Source: CAWGUU01 sp963825765
GTDB taxonomy: Bacteria; Actinomycetota; Acidimicrobiia; Acidimicrobiales; AC-14
Direction of reading: 5' to 3'
Length of the DNA: 64,000 nt
NCBI GenBank assembly: GCA_963825765.1
Contig: CAWGUU010000013.1
Coordinates: forward strand, 238,852-302,851
Shown here piece after piece: positions 47,373 to 55,910 of the stretch. Numbering within the stretch: the stretch's first letter is position 1; every line of letters starts with the position of its first letter. The notes below the pieces were generated by a model. The model had not been told where the DNA came from and made no database searches. It saw only the letters and a list, made by a program, of their open reading frames with translations. The position numbers and the translations under genes were made by a program.

Positions 47373-48284
47373 TCACGCCGACCCGTCGATACGGGCCACG
47401 TCGACCGAGACCTTCATCTTGTCGCTCTTGCTCTCGGTGTAGATCACGCCCTTCACCGGTGACACGTCGCGGTAGTCGCGGCCCCACGCGGTGGTGACGT
47501 AGCGGTCGTTTATGAACTGGTCGTTGGTCGGGTCGAAGTCGATCCAGCCGGCGGCGGGCACGAAGCACGACGCCCAGGCGTGGGACACGTCGGCCCCGAC
47601 GACGCGGGGCCGTCCCGGCGGCGGGCGGGTCTCGATGTAGCCGCTCACGTAGCGCGCCGCCAGGCCGAGCGACCGGAGGCACCCGATGGCCAGGAGGGCG
47701 AAGTCCTGGCACACCCCCTGGCGGCGTTCGAGCAGCTCGGTGAGCGTGGTGCCGACCGAGGTGGCGCCGGGCTTGAAGGCGAAGTCACCGTGGATTCGGG
47801 AGGTGAGATCGGCCAGCGCCTCGACAAGTGGCCGTCCCGCCGGGAACGACGGCGTGGCGTACTCCACCAGCGCAGGCGACACCGCCACCATGGGCGAGTC
47901 GAGCAGGAAGTCCTGGGCCTCCAGCAGGTCGCCGCCCAGGTCGAGGTCGCCGTCCCGGAGCGGGGGCCGGCCGCGCGCCACCTCCCATGGCTGGTCGCCG
48001 GCGAGCACCAGCCCGCCCTGCCGTCCGTCGAGGTCGACGTCGACAACGCTCTCGGCCGTGATCGACAGCCGCGTGTGCTCCTCGAGCACTGCGAAGTAGG
48101 CGGTGCGGTTCCCGTAGAAGTCGGTCCGTTCCCGATAGTCGTGGGGCTCGGGTTCGATACGCAGCCGGGACTCCCGGCACGTCTGTCCCGAGAAGTCCCG
48201 CGGCAGCAGGTGCAGCTCGCCGAAGCTCGAGGACACCTCCGACTCGTAGCGGTACTCCGTGCGGTGGGTGACGCGGTAGGTCAC
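47373..48284 (-). CDS. Transglutaminase-family cysteine peptidase
   Basis: A 303-aa protein. N-terminal beta domain (YRVTHRTEYRYESEVSSSFG, ELHLLPRD) and a transglutaminase core: catalytic Cys in RRQGVCQDFALLAIG, His in ADVSHAWASCFVP and Asp in WIDFDPTNDQF. It belongs to the conserved cluster with circularly permuted ATP-grasp, alpha-E and DUF2126 proteins. The cluster is thought to build or cleave a peptide modification, target unknown. GTG start overlaps the previous stop. Confidence 0.92.
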   Translation of the reverse strand: MTYRVTHRTEYRYESEVSSSFGELHLLPRDFSGQTCRESRLRIEPEPHDYRERTDFYGNRTAYFAVLEEHTRLSITAESVVDVDLDGRQGGLVLAGDQPWEVARGRPPLRDGDLDLGGDLLEAQDFLLDSPMVAVSPALVEYATPSFPAGRPLVEALADLTSRIHGDFAFKPGATSVGTTLTELLERRQGVCQDFALLAIGCLRSLGLAARYVSGYIETRPPPGRPRVVGADVSHAWASCFVPAAGWIDFDPTNDQFINDRYVTTAWGRDYRDVSPVKGVIYTESKSDKMKVSVDVARIDGSA

Positions 48285-50806
48285 TGGTCGCCCATCCTGC
48301 GCTGCGGGAGGGAGCGGACGAAGCTCTCCTCGTCGATGGCGTCCGAGGTCCGTCGGAGGAGCCCGATGATCCGGTCGAGGAACCCGTCGAGATCGGGGCG
48401 GGTGCCGTCGGGGCCGGGCACGGCGAGGGCGGCGGTGTCGGCCAGGCGCAGCGCGGTGGTGGTCTCCAACACCACCCGCTCGGGCCGGGTCAGGCGGGCG
48501 CCCTGGTGGGGGGCCGGCAGGTGGCGCACGTCCTCCTCCAGCCGGTCGACCTGGTAGGCGAGCGACCGGGGGTTGTCGGCGTCGAGCACCAGCAGGTCGA
48601 GGATCGTCTCCAGCTGGGCGTGCGACCGGTACCGGCGGCGGTAGGTGATGATGCTCTCGGCCGCGATGAGCGCCGACTCGAGCAGGAGGCTGTCGGTGGC
48701 GGTGCCACGTTCGACGGTGACGGTGGCCTGGAGGAGGGACGCGAGCTGCACGCCCCGCTCGATGCGCCGCCCGGCGTCCATGAAGCGCCAGCCGGGGTCG
48801 CGCACCATGCTCTCGCCGGCGAGACCCGACAACGCGAGCAGGCTCTGCATGATCTGGCCCAGGGTCTGGACGACGACCGACTGGCGCCCGGACGGCGCGG
48901 TGCGCAGCCCGAGGATCTCGCGCTCGAGGTTTCCCACGACCATCCACGTGTCGGTCGAGAGCTGGTCGCGGACGGTGTGAGCGGCCGCCAGCAGGCGGTG
49001 AACGGCGTAGGCCAACGTGCCGGGCCGGTCCTCGTCGACCACCAGGGCGAGCAGTTCGGCGTCGGGCGCCGCCAGCCGGTCGGCTGCCCCCTCCCCCGCG
49101 AACCCGGGATAGGTGGACGTGAGGCGGGTGAGGGCGCTGAGCAGCACCTGCAGGGTCTCGGCCCCGGCCGGGTTGGGGCTGTGCTGGAACTCGTTGCGGC
49201 GGTCGTGGACCGTCCGCAGCAGACGGGCCACGGCCTCGGCCCGTTCCGCGTACCGCCCGATCCAGAACAGGTTCTCCGCCGCCCGGGACGACATCGACCC
49301 CGCCGGGTCGATGGCGCTGACCGGCGGTCCCGGCTGGAGCCAGAACCCCGAGAGCTTCTCGGGCTCGGAGGCCAGCACCCAGGTGTCCTTGCTGAGGGCG
49401 CCGGTCTGGTTGGAGATGCGCGACCCGTTGGACGAGGCCGCCACCCGGGTCAGACCGCCCGGCATGGCCGCGTAGGAGTCGTGGCGGGCCACCGCGAAGG
49501 CCCGCAGCACGGAACGGCGGGCCTCGAGGCCGGCCGCGCCCAGTGCCGGGGCCGAGGCCATGTCGACGTACTCCTGGCCGACCCAGATCTCCGGGCGGGC
49601 TTCGATGCGGCGGCGCAGTTCGTCGCGCCCCGCGCCGCTCAGCTCCGACGGGAGCACCGTCGCCCCGAGACCCCGGGCGATGGGCTTGACGACGAGCCGG
49701 TCGAGGTGGGCGAGCACGTGGCGGCGTCCTTCGGCATCGCCGCACCACCAGGTCTGGACCGACGGGAACAGGAGCGGTTGTCCCAGCAGGTGCTCGGCCA
49801 GGCCGGGCAGGAACGGCAGGATGCCCGGGTTCTCGATCACCCCGCTGCCGAGCGTGTTGACGATCGACACCGTGCCGAGGCGCGAGGCCTCGACCAGCCC
49901 GGGCACGCCGAGCACGGAGTCGCCGCGGAGCTCCAGCGGGTCGCAGAACATGGCGTCGGTCCGGCGCAGGATCACGTCGACGGGCTCCAGCCGGCCGAGG
50001 GACCGCAGCCACACCCTGCCGTCGCGCACGGTCAGGTCGGCGGCCTCCACCAGGGCGTAGCCGAGATACGAGGCCAGGTAGGCGTGCTCGAAGGCCGTCT
50101 CGCTCGCAGGACCGGGGGTGAGCACCACGATCCGGGGGTCGTCCGCCGCTGGCGGGGCGATGACCTGCAACGCCGTCCGCAGCATGCGGAAGAACGGCGC
50201 CAGCCGGTGCACCTGGGCGTCCCGGAACATGCCGGAGAACACCCGGGACACCACGACCCGGTTCTCGAGCGCGTACCCCACACCCGACGGCGCCTGGGTG
50301 CGGTCGGCCAGGACGGTGAAGCGGCCGGCAGGATCGCGCACGAGGTCGACGGCGATGGTGAACAGCTGCTGGCTGCCCGGGAGGCGGACGCCGTCGCACT
50401 GGCGAACGAAGCCCGGGTGGGCGAACACCATCTGCGCCGGCAGCAGTCCCCTGCGCAGCAGGTCACGACGGCCGTACAGGTCGGCGAGGACGAGGTTCAG
50501 GAGCTGGGCCCGCTGCACCACCGCCCGCTCGATGGCGGCCCACTCCTGGCTGCTCAGCAGCACCGGAAGCGGGTCGAGCGCCCACGGCGTGGGCGTCGAG
50601 GTGTCGTCGCCGTACACGTTGTACGTGACCCCGTCGTCGTCGAGCAGGCGGCGTGTCTCGCGGCGGCGGAGGTTCAGCTCGTCGAGGCCGAGCTCGTCGA
50701 TGACCCGGCCGGCGTGGGCCCAGTGCTCCCGCACCCGCCCGTCGGGAGTCAGCATCTCGTCGTACACCCTGGGCTGGGGCCGGTACGAGTCGAGCAGGTC
50801 GGGCAT
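48281..50806 (-). CDS. Circularly permuted ATP-grasp fused to alpha-E domain
   Basis: An 841-aa fusion. The first 480 residues are the circularly permuted ATP-grasp type 2 (YNVYGDDTSTPTPWALDPLP, LLPAQMVFAHPGFVRQCDG, VILRRTDAMFCDPLELRGDS, LGSGVIENPGILPFLPGLAE). The rest is an alpha-E helical domain (SRAAENLFWIGRYAERAEAVA, then MGDQ at the end). In many species these are separate genes. The pair probably ligates an amino acid or peptide with ATP. Directly coupled to the transglutaminase (4-bp overlap). Confidence 0.9.
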   Translation of the reverse strand: MPDLLDSYRPQPRVYDEMLTPDGRVREHWAHAGRVIDELGLDELNLRRRETRRLLDDDGVTYNVYGDDTSTPTPWALDPLPVLLSSQEWAAIERAVVQRAQLLNLVLADLYGRRDLLRRGLLPAQMVFAHPGFVRQCDGVRLPGSQQLFTIAVDLVRDPAGRFTVLADRTQAPSGVGYALENRVVVSRVFSGMFRDAQVHRLAPFFRMLRTALQVIAPPAADDPRIVVLTPGPASETAFEHAYLASYLGYALVEAADLTVRDGRVWLRSLGRLEPVDVILRRTDAMFCDPLELRGDSVLGVPGLVEASRLGTVSIVNTLGSGVIENPGILPFLPGLAEHLLGQPLLFPSVQTWWCGDAEGRRHVLAHLDRLVVKPIARGLGATVLPSELSGAGRDELRRRIEARPEIWVGQEYVDMASAPALGAAGLEARRSVLRAFAVARHDSYAAMPGGLTRVAASSNGSRISNQTGALSKDTWVLASEPEKLSGFWLQPGPPVSAIDPAGSMSSRAAENLFWIGRYAERAEAVARLLRTVHDRRNEFQHSPNPAGAETLQVLLSALTRLTSTYPGFAGEGAADRLAAPDAELLALVVDEDRPGTLAYAVHRLLAAAHTVRDQLSTDTWMVVGNLEREILGLRTAPSGRQSVVVQTLGQIMQSLLALSGLAGESMVRDPGWRFMDAGRRIERGVQLASLLQATVTVERGTATDSLLLESALIAAESIITYRRRYRSHAQLETILDLLVLDADNPRSLAYQVDRLEEDVRHLPAPHQGARLTRPERVVLETTTALRLADTAALAVPGPDGTRPDLDGFLDRIIGLLRRTSDAIDEESFVRSLPQRRMGDQ

Positions 50807-50833
50807 CGCGGCCGTTCGTCCTAGTTGAGAGGC

Positions 50834-52959
50834 TCAGCTCGACGGGGCGCGGCGCAGGTCGAGGTTGGAAGGGTACTCCAGGCTCGACGCGGCTCGGCCG
50901 GTGGCGACGAGGGCGCCGACGTCAACGGGGCCGGGGGTGTGCCCCTCGGCCCGGAAGCGGCTGGCCCGGCGGGCCTCGGCCTCGTTGGCGTTCACCGGGA
51001 AGCGCTCGTAGGTCCGTCCCCCCGGGTGGACCACGTGGTAGGTGCAGCCCCCGAGTGAGCGGCCGCTCCAGCGGTCGACGAGGTCGAAGATGAGCGGGCT
51101 GTGGACCCCGATGGTGGGGTGGAGGGCCGAGGGCGGCTTCCACGCCCGGTAGCGCACGCCGGCGACGAAGCGTCCCGGAGCGCCGGTGGCCTGGAGCGGG
51201 AGGGGTACGCCGTTGCAGGTGATCAGGTGGCGCTCGCCGACGACGCCGTCGGCGCGCACCTGCAGCCGCTCGACCGAGGAGTCGACGCTGCGGGCGGTGC
51301 CGGTGGAACGGACCTCCTCGCCGAGCACCGACCACGGTTCGATGGCGGCGCGCAGCTCGATGCCCACCCCGGCGACGTCGACCCCGCCGATGCGGGGAAA
51401 GCGGAACTCGAGGAACGGCGCCAGCCAGTCGGGCTCGAAGGCGAACCCGTGGCGGTTGAGGTCGTCCACCACCTCGGCGATGTCGGCCTCGACCCACCAC
51501 GGCAGGAGGAACCGGTCGTGCAGCTCGGTGCCCCACCGCACGAGCGGGGCGGCGTAGGGCTCGGCCCAGAAGCGGGCCACCAGCGCCCGCACCAGCAGCG
51601 CCTGGACGAGCGCCATGCGGGGGTGCGGGGGCATCTCGAAGGACCGCATCTCGAGGAGCCCGAGCCGGCCTCGCTCGGTGCCGGGGCTGAACAGCTTGTC
51701 GATGCACAGCTCGGACGCGGTGGGTGTTCCCGGTGATGTCGACGAGCAGGTTGCGGAACAGGCGGTCGACCAGCCAGGGCCGCGGCTCGTCGCCCGCCAG
51801 GCGGTCGAGCTCGGCGAAGGCGATCTCCAGCTCGTAGAGGCTCTCGTGGCGGGCCTCGTCGACGCGGGGCGCCTGGCTGGTCGGACCGATGAACCGGCCG
51901 GAGAAGAGGTACGACAGCGACGGATGGTGCTGCCAATAGGTGATGAAGCTTCGAAGCAGGTCCGGGCGGCGCAGGAGCGGGCTGTCGGCTGCGGTGGGGC
52001 CGCCGAGGGTCAGGTGGTTGCCGCCCCCGGTGCCGGCGTGGGTGCCGTCGAGGTGGAACGTCTCGGTGCCGAGGCGGGTGGCCCGGGCCTCGGAGTGTAC
52101 GCCGTCGACGATGTCGACCAGCTGCGGCCAGGTCGCGGCGGGGTGGACGTTGACCTCGATGACGCCGGGGTCGGGGGTGACGACGAGGCGGACCAGGCGG
52201 GGGTCGACGGGCGGGAGGTAGCCCTCGAGGACGATCGGTAGGTTCAGTGCGGCGGCGGCGCTCTCGACGACCGAGAGCAGGTCCACTGCGTGCTCGAGCT
52301 GCTCCGTGGGCGGGAGGAATACCCGGAGGTTGCCGTTGCGGGCCTCGACGCAGAGAGCGGTGAGCGGTACTTCCTCCTCGGGCTCGTCGGTGGGCTCCTC
52401 CGCCTGGCCCTTGCGCTTGCGGGCGGCCAGGGCCTTGCGGGTGGCCAGCTTCGATCGCTCGGCGAAGGGCGACCGTTCGGGCTCCGGCGGTTCCGGCCGC
52501 CAGGTGAGGGCGTCGAGGGGCAGGCGGGAGCCCATCGGCGAGTCGCCGGGGATGAGGACGAGGTGGCCGCGTCGCAGGGTCCAGCTGGTCGTCGCCCACT
52601 CGGTTTCTTCGGCTGGGAACGGGGTGCAGCGGGATCACCCAGCCGACCGGGCCGCCGAGGCCGCCGAGCTTCTCGAGCGTGGCGATGCGGGCCAGGCGGG
52701 CGTCGCTGTCGACGGTCGAGCCGTCGGTCGGGTCGACGTCGGTGGCCGGCGGGTCGCCTCCGGGCAGCCGGGCCTCCACCAGCAGGGTGTGCAGCGGGTC
52801 CTCGTAGCCGGCCAGGCAGCTGTCCTCGGGGAGCCCGAGGCCTGCCGCGATCGTGCGGGCCAGCTCCTCGGTGTCGGCCGGCGTGGCGCCGCCGGCGATC
52901 TCGGGGTCGGCCAGCAGCTTCTGGTCGGCCCAGAGGGGGTCGCCGTCGGCCCGCCACAT
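50834..52959 (-). pseudogene. DUF2126 transglutaminase-cluster protein, beheaded and frameshifted
   Basis: Three frames in succession carry DUF2126 sequence. First MWRADGDPLWADQKLLADPE to GLGGPVGWVIPLHPVP; second, after a break near 52615, GSRLPLDALTWRPEPPEPER to LFRNLLVDITGNTHR; third, after a break near 51725, LEMRSFEMPPHPRMALVQAL to the end LRRAPSS. Whole proteins are about 1100 aa with an N-terminal transglutaminase domain. Here about 500 N-terminal residues are gone at 52960, where AbiEii-like codons begin. The gene would be first in the operon with the ATP-grasp fusion. It cannot be functional as read. Confidence 0.8.
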
Positions 52960-53198
52960 TCTTTTACGGCGATCGGCGGGACGCCCAGGTCGACATCGCC
53001 CGTCTCTCGGTAGAGTTCTGTTCCGAGCTGCCATCGGGCGACAAGTGCGCTCACCATGTGCCCACCGATGACGCGGTAGTTCCTCGCTCCAACCGATCCG
53101 ACGATCCCCGCAAGGTCTGCCAGCGCGACAAAACCGAGATCGTCGGCGACCGATGTCGCCGCCAGTACGAGCCGGCTCAGGGGCTCCTGAGCAGCCAT
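52960..53198 (-). pseudogene. AbiEii-like toxin, 3'-truncated
   Basis: Codons for about 79 residues: MAAQEPLSRLVLAATSVADD, then YRVIGGHMVSALVARWQLGT and TGDVDLGVPP. These are the nucleotidyltransferase opening motifs (GGHMV and the DVD acidic pair) of type IV toxins. The rest is missing and the sequence passes straight into DUF2126 coding DNA near 52960. The ATG lies 22 bases inside the antitoxin gene end, so toxin and antitoxin were coupled. Confidence 0.7.
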
Positions 53199-54205
53199 GC
53201 GCGCAGCATTCCCGCGGCCTCGAGACGTTCGGCACCACCAAGGTCCTGAAGGTCCCAGATCAGCTGCGACGGCGCCGCCAGCGGAACCTCGACGCCGCGC
53301 ATTTCGGCGACCAGATCCGGAACAGGGAACACCGATCGATCGTCGGGATACCGGATGATCACGTTGGCGTCGTGCCGTCCTTGCGCCTCGACCAGACCCA
53401 GGTCCCCGGAAGCGATCTCGAGCTTGGCGTAAAGGATGACAACGCTCGGCCGGCGCCATGCAATGAGAAGGTCGGGAGCGACGTCGGCCGACACGAGGAT
53501 CGGGCGTTCCCGGGAGTTGGAGCCTGCCGCTTGTATGGCGACATCGGTCGGTGAGTCGAGGCTGTACATGTACCGCTCGGACCCGCCGGGGCCCCGGTAG
53601 TCCCCGAGAAAGCGGTCGAGGAGCGCCTCGCGGTTGGGTGACCAGCACCCGCCCTCCGACCGCTCGACCAGTTCAAGGTCTTGGAGTTGGCGGAGCACCT
53701 GGGACGCCCGAGGCTGGGAGACCTTGGCCTTAGCGGCGACGGTCGTGGCGCGCAACTCCTCGTCCTTGCCCTCCATGAAACCGATGAGCGCCCGGATGAT
53801 GGCCAGGCTCCCCGATCCTTGGGGGAGGCTCTTGCCCTTTACCCTCGGGGCCACGATTGCCCGTCGCTGGCGCAACGTGAGACCTCGGGCGCGGACGTCA
53901 AAGTTTCCCTGGGTATCCGCCCAGGACCAACCGGCGGCAGTGAGGACCGGCCCGAGTGCTTCGGACACGAATTGCGTCACCAGGAGAGGATGGCCTCCGA
54001 CGGCGAGGGCCAATTGGCGCCCGGCCAGACCAGCCAGCTCGTTGGGGTACGGCGCGCGGCGCTTCTCCTCGACGGCAAACCGGGCCGTGGCGTCGCCGGC
54101 GGCCAGCTGAAGCGTTGCGTCGACGAGGATCCCGCCGTGCCGCGACTGAACCTCGAGCAACTCAGCTTCCACGCCTGACTCCCGAAGCCACTTCAGCGCA
54201 TCCAT
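53177..54205 (-). CDS. AbiEi-like antitoxin of a type IV toxin-antitoxin system
   Basis: A 342-aa protein. N-terminal domain of about 110 residues (VQSRHGGILVDATLQLAAGD; REEKRRAPYP-type motif), a winged helix in the middle (TTVAAKAKVSQPRASQVLRQ, LQDLELVERSEGG), and a C-terminal domain (SADVAPDLLIAWRRPSVVIL, MRGVEVPLAAPSQLIWDLQD). AbiEi antitoxins repress their own promoter and neutralise AbiEii. The partner toxin next to it is truncated, so this is an orphan antitoxin. ATG at 54205 chosen over GTG at 54211. Confidence 0.8.
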   Translation of the reverse strand: MDALKWLRESGVEAELLEVQSRHGGILVDATLQLAAGDATARFAVEEKRRAPYPNELAGLAGRQLALAVGGHPLLVTQFVSEALGPVLTAAGWSWADTQGNFDVRARGLTLRQRRAIVAPRVKGKSLPQGSGSLAIIRALIGFMEGKDEELRATTVAAKAKVSQPRASQVLRQLQDLELVERSEGGCWSPNREALLDRFLGDYRGPGGSERYMYSLDSPTDVAIQAAGSNSRERPILVSADVAPDLLIAWRRPSVVILYAKLEIASGDLGLVEAQGRHDANVIIRYPDDRSVFPVPDLVAEMRGVEVPLAAPSQLIWDLQDLGGAERLEAAGMLRAWLLRSP

Positions 54206-54221
54206 AAGCACGATCAGAATT

Positions 54222-54238
54222 ATAAGCGCAGTGCTTAT
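54222..54238. promoter_or_regulatory. Inverted-repeat operator before the AbiEi gene
   Basis: ataagc (54222-54227) and gcttat (54233-54238) with a 5-nt spacer, and a third ataagc copy at 54204-54209 over the start codon. Placed 17 bases before the ATG, as expected for AbiEi autorepression. Confidence 0.55.
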
Positions 54239-54327
54239 GTCGCTGGCTGGCTTATTTCGTCCAGACTCGGTTCAAACCATCCTGGATGGCCCGCGGATGC
54301 CCCGCCCGATACGCATGCCCCTCAGCA

Positions 54328-54403
54328 TGGTGCCCCCGGCAGGATTCGAACCTGCGACACACGGTTTAGGAAACCGATGCTCTATCCCCTGAGCTACGAG
54401 GGC
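54328..54403 (-). tRNA. tRNA-Arg (anticodon CCU)
   Basis: A 76-nt cloverleaf including an encoded CCA. Acceptor arms gccctcg/cgggggc pair with one G-U, the D arm is gctcaggggatagagc, the anticodon loop is ttcctaa with CCU anticodon, and the T arm is gcaggttcgaatcctgc. It reads AGG codons, rare in this GC-rich genome. Such minor tRNA-Arg genes are common integration targets, and toxin-antitoxin genes lie on both sides. Confidence 0.96.
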
Positions 54404-54549
54404 TCGATCCGCAAAACCGCTGGTCAGCGAGCATGTGCTCAGGGGCCAGCGGTCTGTGGAATCACACATCTTGTCACGCCGAGCCACAACTGGCGGAGCT
54501 TTCGGCTCGACTCCAAGCGCTCAACTTATCGCCCAAGTAGGCTATACCT

Positions 54550-54801
54550 ATGGCGCCGCACGAGACCACGACCCTCCGAGTCCCGACAGAACTGCGCGAC
54601 GAGATCGCCCGGATCGCCAATCAGCGGGGTACGACAATGCTCGAGGTGGTGACCGACGCCATCCACCGCCTGAGCCGAGAGCAGTGGTGGGACACTGTCC
54701 ATGTGGCCATCGAGGCCATGACCGACGACGAGAAAGCCGCCTACCACGCGGAGGTGGAAGCTCTGGACGGCACCGCTGGCGACGGGCTCCGTGAGGACTG
54801 A
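54550..54801 (+). CDS. Ribbon-helix-helix antitoxin of a MazEF-like pair
   Basis: An 83-aa protein. The N-terminal strand-helix TTTLRVPTELRDEIARIANQ is a CopG/RHH DNA-binding motif; the C-terminal part is acidic and helical (AMTDDEKAAYHAEVEALDGT) and would wrap the toxin. The gene overlaps the toxin GTG by 11 bases, in antitoxin-first order. A weak tagg/ccta repeat sits just before the ATG. Confidence 0.83.
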   Translation: MAPHETTTLRVPTELRDEIARIANQRGTTMLEVVTDAIHRLSREQWWDTVHVAIEAMTDDEKAAYHAEVEALDGTAGDGLRED

Positions 54802-55150
54802 GCCCACCCATGCCCGTGGCGACATCTGGCACGTGGATCTGGGTCCTCATCCCGCTGAGCCCGAACAGGCGTTTCTGCGCCCAGCCGTGATCGTCTCGGC
54901 CGATCGACTCCACCATCCGAACCTCCGAATGGTCGTGGTCGTGCCTGGGACCTCCACGATCAGGCCACTGCCGCTTCACGTCGTGGTCGAGCCAGACGCG
55001 GTGAACGGTCTTAACCGTACGACCGCGTTCCAGGTCGAAGAGGTCCGCTCCATCTCCACCGCGCGCTTGCTGGAGCATGTCGGTCGACTCGACGCCGAGA
55101 CCCGTCACGCCCTCGACGAAATCCTTCGAAACGTGCTCGACCTCGACTGA
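54791..55150 (+). CDS. MazF/PemK-family endoribonuclease toxin
   Basis: A 119-aa toxin. Opening HARGDIWHVDLGPHPAEPEQ, then LRPAVIVSADRLHHPNLRMV, VVVVPGTSTIRPLPLHVVV and TTAFQVEEVRSIS are the MazF core strands with the conserved Arg and Thr of the active site. It would cut mRNA at a short site. GTG start within the antitoxin end. Confidence 0.88.
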   Translation: MRTEPTHARGDIWHVDLGPHPAEPEQAFLRPAVIVSADRLHHPNLRMVVVVPGTSTIRPLPLHVVVEPDAVNGLNRTTAFQVEEVRSISTARLLEHVGRLDAETRHALDEILRNVLDLD

Positions 55151-55194
55151 CCTGGCCGGGGCCACCATCGCCTGTTGTCATCGGTACGCAGGGA

Positions 55195-55210
55195 GTGCTA
55201 CAAGTAACAC
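55195..55210. promoter_or_regulatory. Inverted-repeat operator abutting the antitoxin start
   Basis: gtgctac/gtaacac around aa, one mismatch in seven pairs, ending at the base before the ATG at 55211. Binding here would block the ribosome site and promoter start, fitting Phd-type autoregulation. Confidence 0.5.
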
Positions 55211-55486
55211 ATGACCAGCGTCGGCATACGCGAGTTGCGGCAGCGGGCGAGCGAGCTGCTGCGCCGGGTGGCGACCGGGGAGACGATCGAGATCACCGAC
55301 CGTGGCCGACCGGTGGCCCTGCTGGCACCACTGCCTGACGGCAACGCCCTCGACCGACTGCGCGCCGCCGGAGACGTCCAGCCCGCCACGGGTGACTTTT
55401 CTGACCTCCCCGAGCCCCTTCGCCTCGACCCTGGCATAGAGATGCCTTCGGCGACTCTCGCTCGCCTCCGTCAGGACGAGCGTTGA
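55211..55486 (+). CDS. Phd/YefM-family antitoxin
   Basis: A 91-aa protein. N-terminal Phd motif: VGIRELRQRASELLRRVATG, then EIEITDRGRPVALLAPLP as in YefM. The C-terminal half is acidic and likely wraps the PIN toxin. ATG at 55211 directly after the operator. The stop overlaps the toxin start. Confidence 0.9.
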   Translation: MTSVGIRELRQRASELLRRVATGETIEITDRGRPVALLAPLPDGNALDRLRAAGDVQPATGDFSDLPEPLRLDPGIEMPSATLARLRQDER

Positions 55487-55878
55487 TGCCGGTCACCTAC
55501 CTGGACTCCTCGGCCATCGTGAAGCTTGCGATCCAGGAGCCGGAATCGGCAGCCCTGCGCCGCTACCTCCGTCGGCGCCGGCCGCTCATGTCGAGCGCTC
55601 TGGCCCGTACCGAGGTGATTCGGGCGCTGGCGCCCGCCGGTCACGATGCCGTGGCGCGGGGCCGGGACGTACTCTCCCGGCTCGACCTGATCCGGCTCAA
55701 CGATCGAGTGCTGAACACGGCCGGCGCAATGAAGCCGCTCGAGCTGCGTTCCCTCGACGCCATCCACCTGGCCACCGCCGAGCAGCTCGGGAGCGAGCTG
55801 GGACCATTCGTCACCTATGACGAGCGGCTGGCCGATGCCGCCAGACAGCAGGGTCACCGCGTGGCGACTCCCCGCTGA
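55486..55878 (+). CDS. VapC PIN-domain ribonuclease toxin
   Basis: A 130-aa PIN protein: YLDSSAIVKLAIQEPES with the first catalytic Asp, ALARTEVIRAL with the Glu, LRSLDAIHLATAEQLG with the next Asp, and FVTYDERLADAARQQG with the last. Complete active site. It forms a pair with the Phd-type gene before it. ATG at 55486 shares one base with the antitoxin stop. Confidence 0.93.
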   Translation: MPVTYLDSSAIVKLAIQEPESAALRRYLRRRRPLMSSALARTEVIRALAPAGHDAVARGRDVLSRLDLIRLNDRVLNTAGAMKPLELRSLDAIHLATAEQLGSELGPFVTYDERLADAARQQGHRVATPR

Positions 55879-55910
55879 CGCGGCCGGGAGGCACAGGCGG
55901 TCCGCCGCCC

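Noticed and set aside
54538..54550. tagg/ccta repeat before the MazEF-like pair as an operator
   Set aside because: Only 4-bp arms, too short to support.
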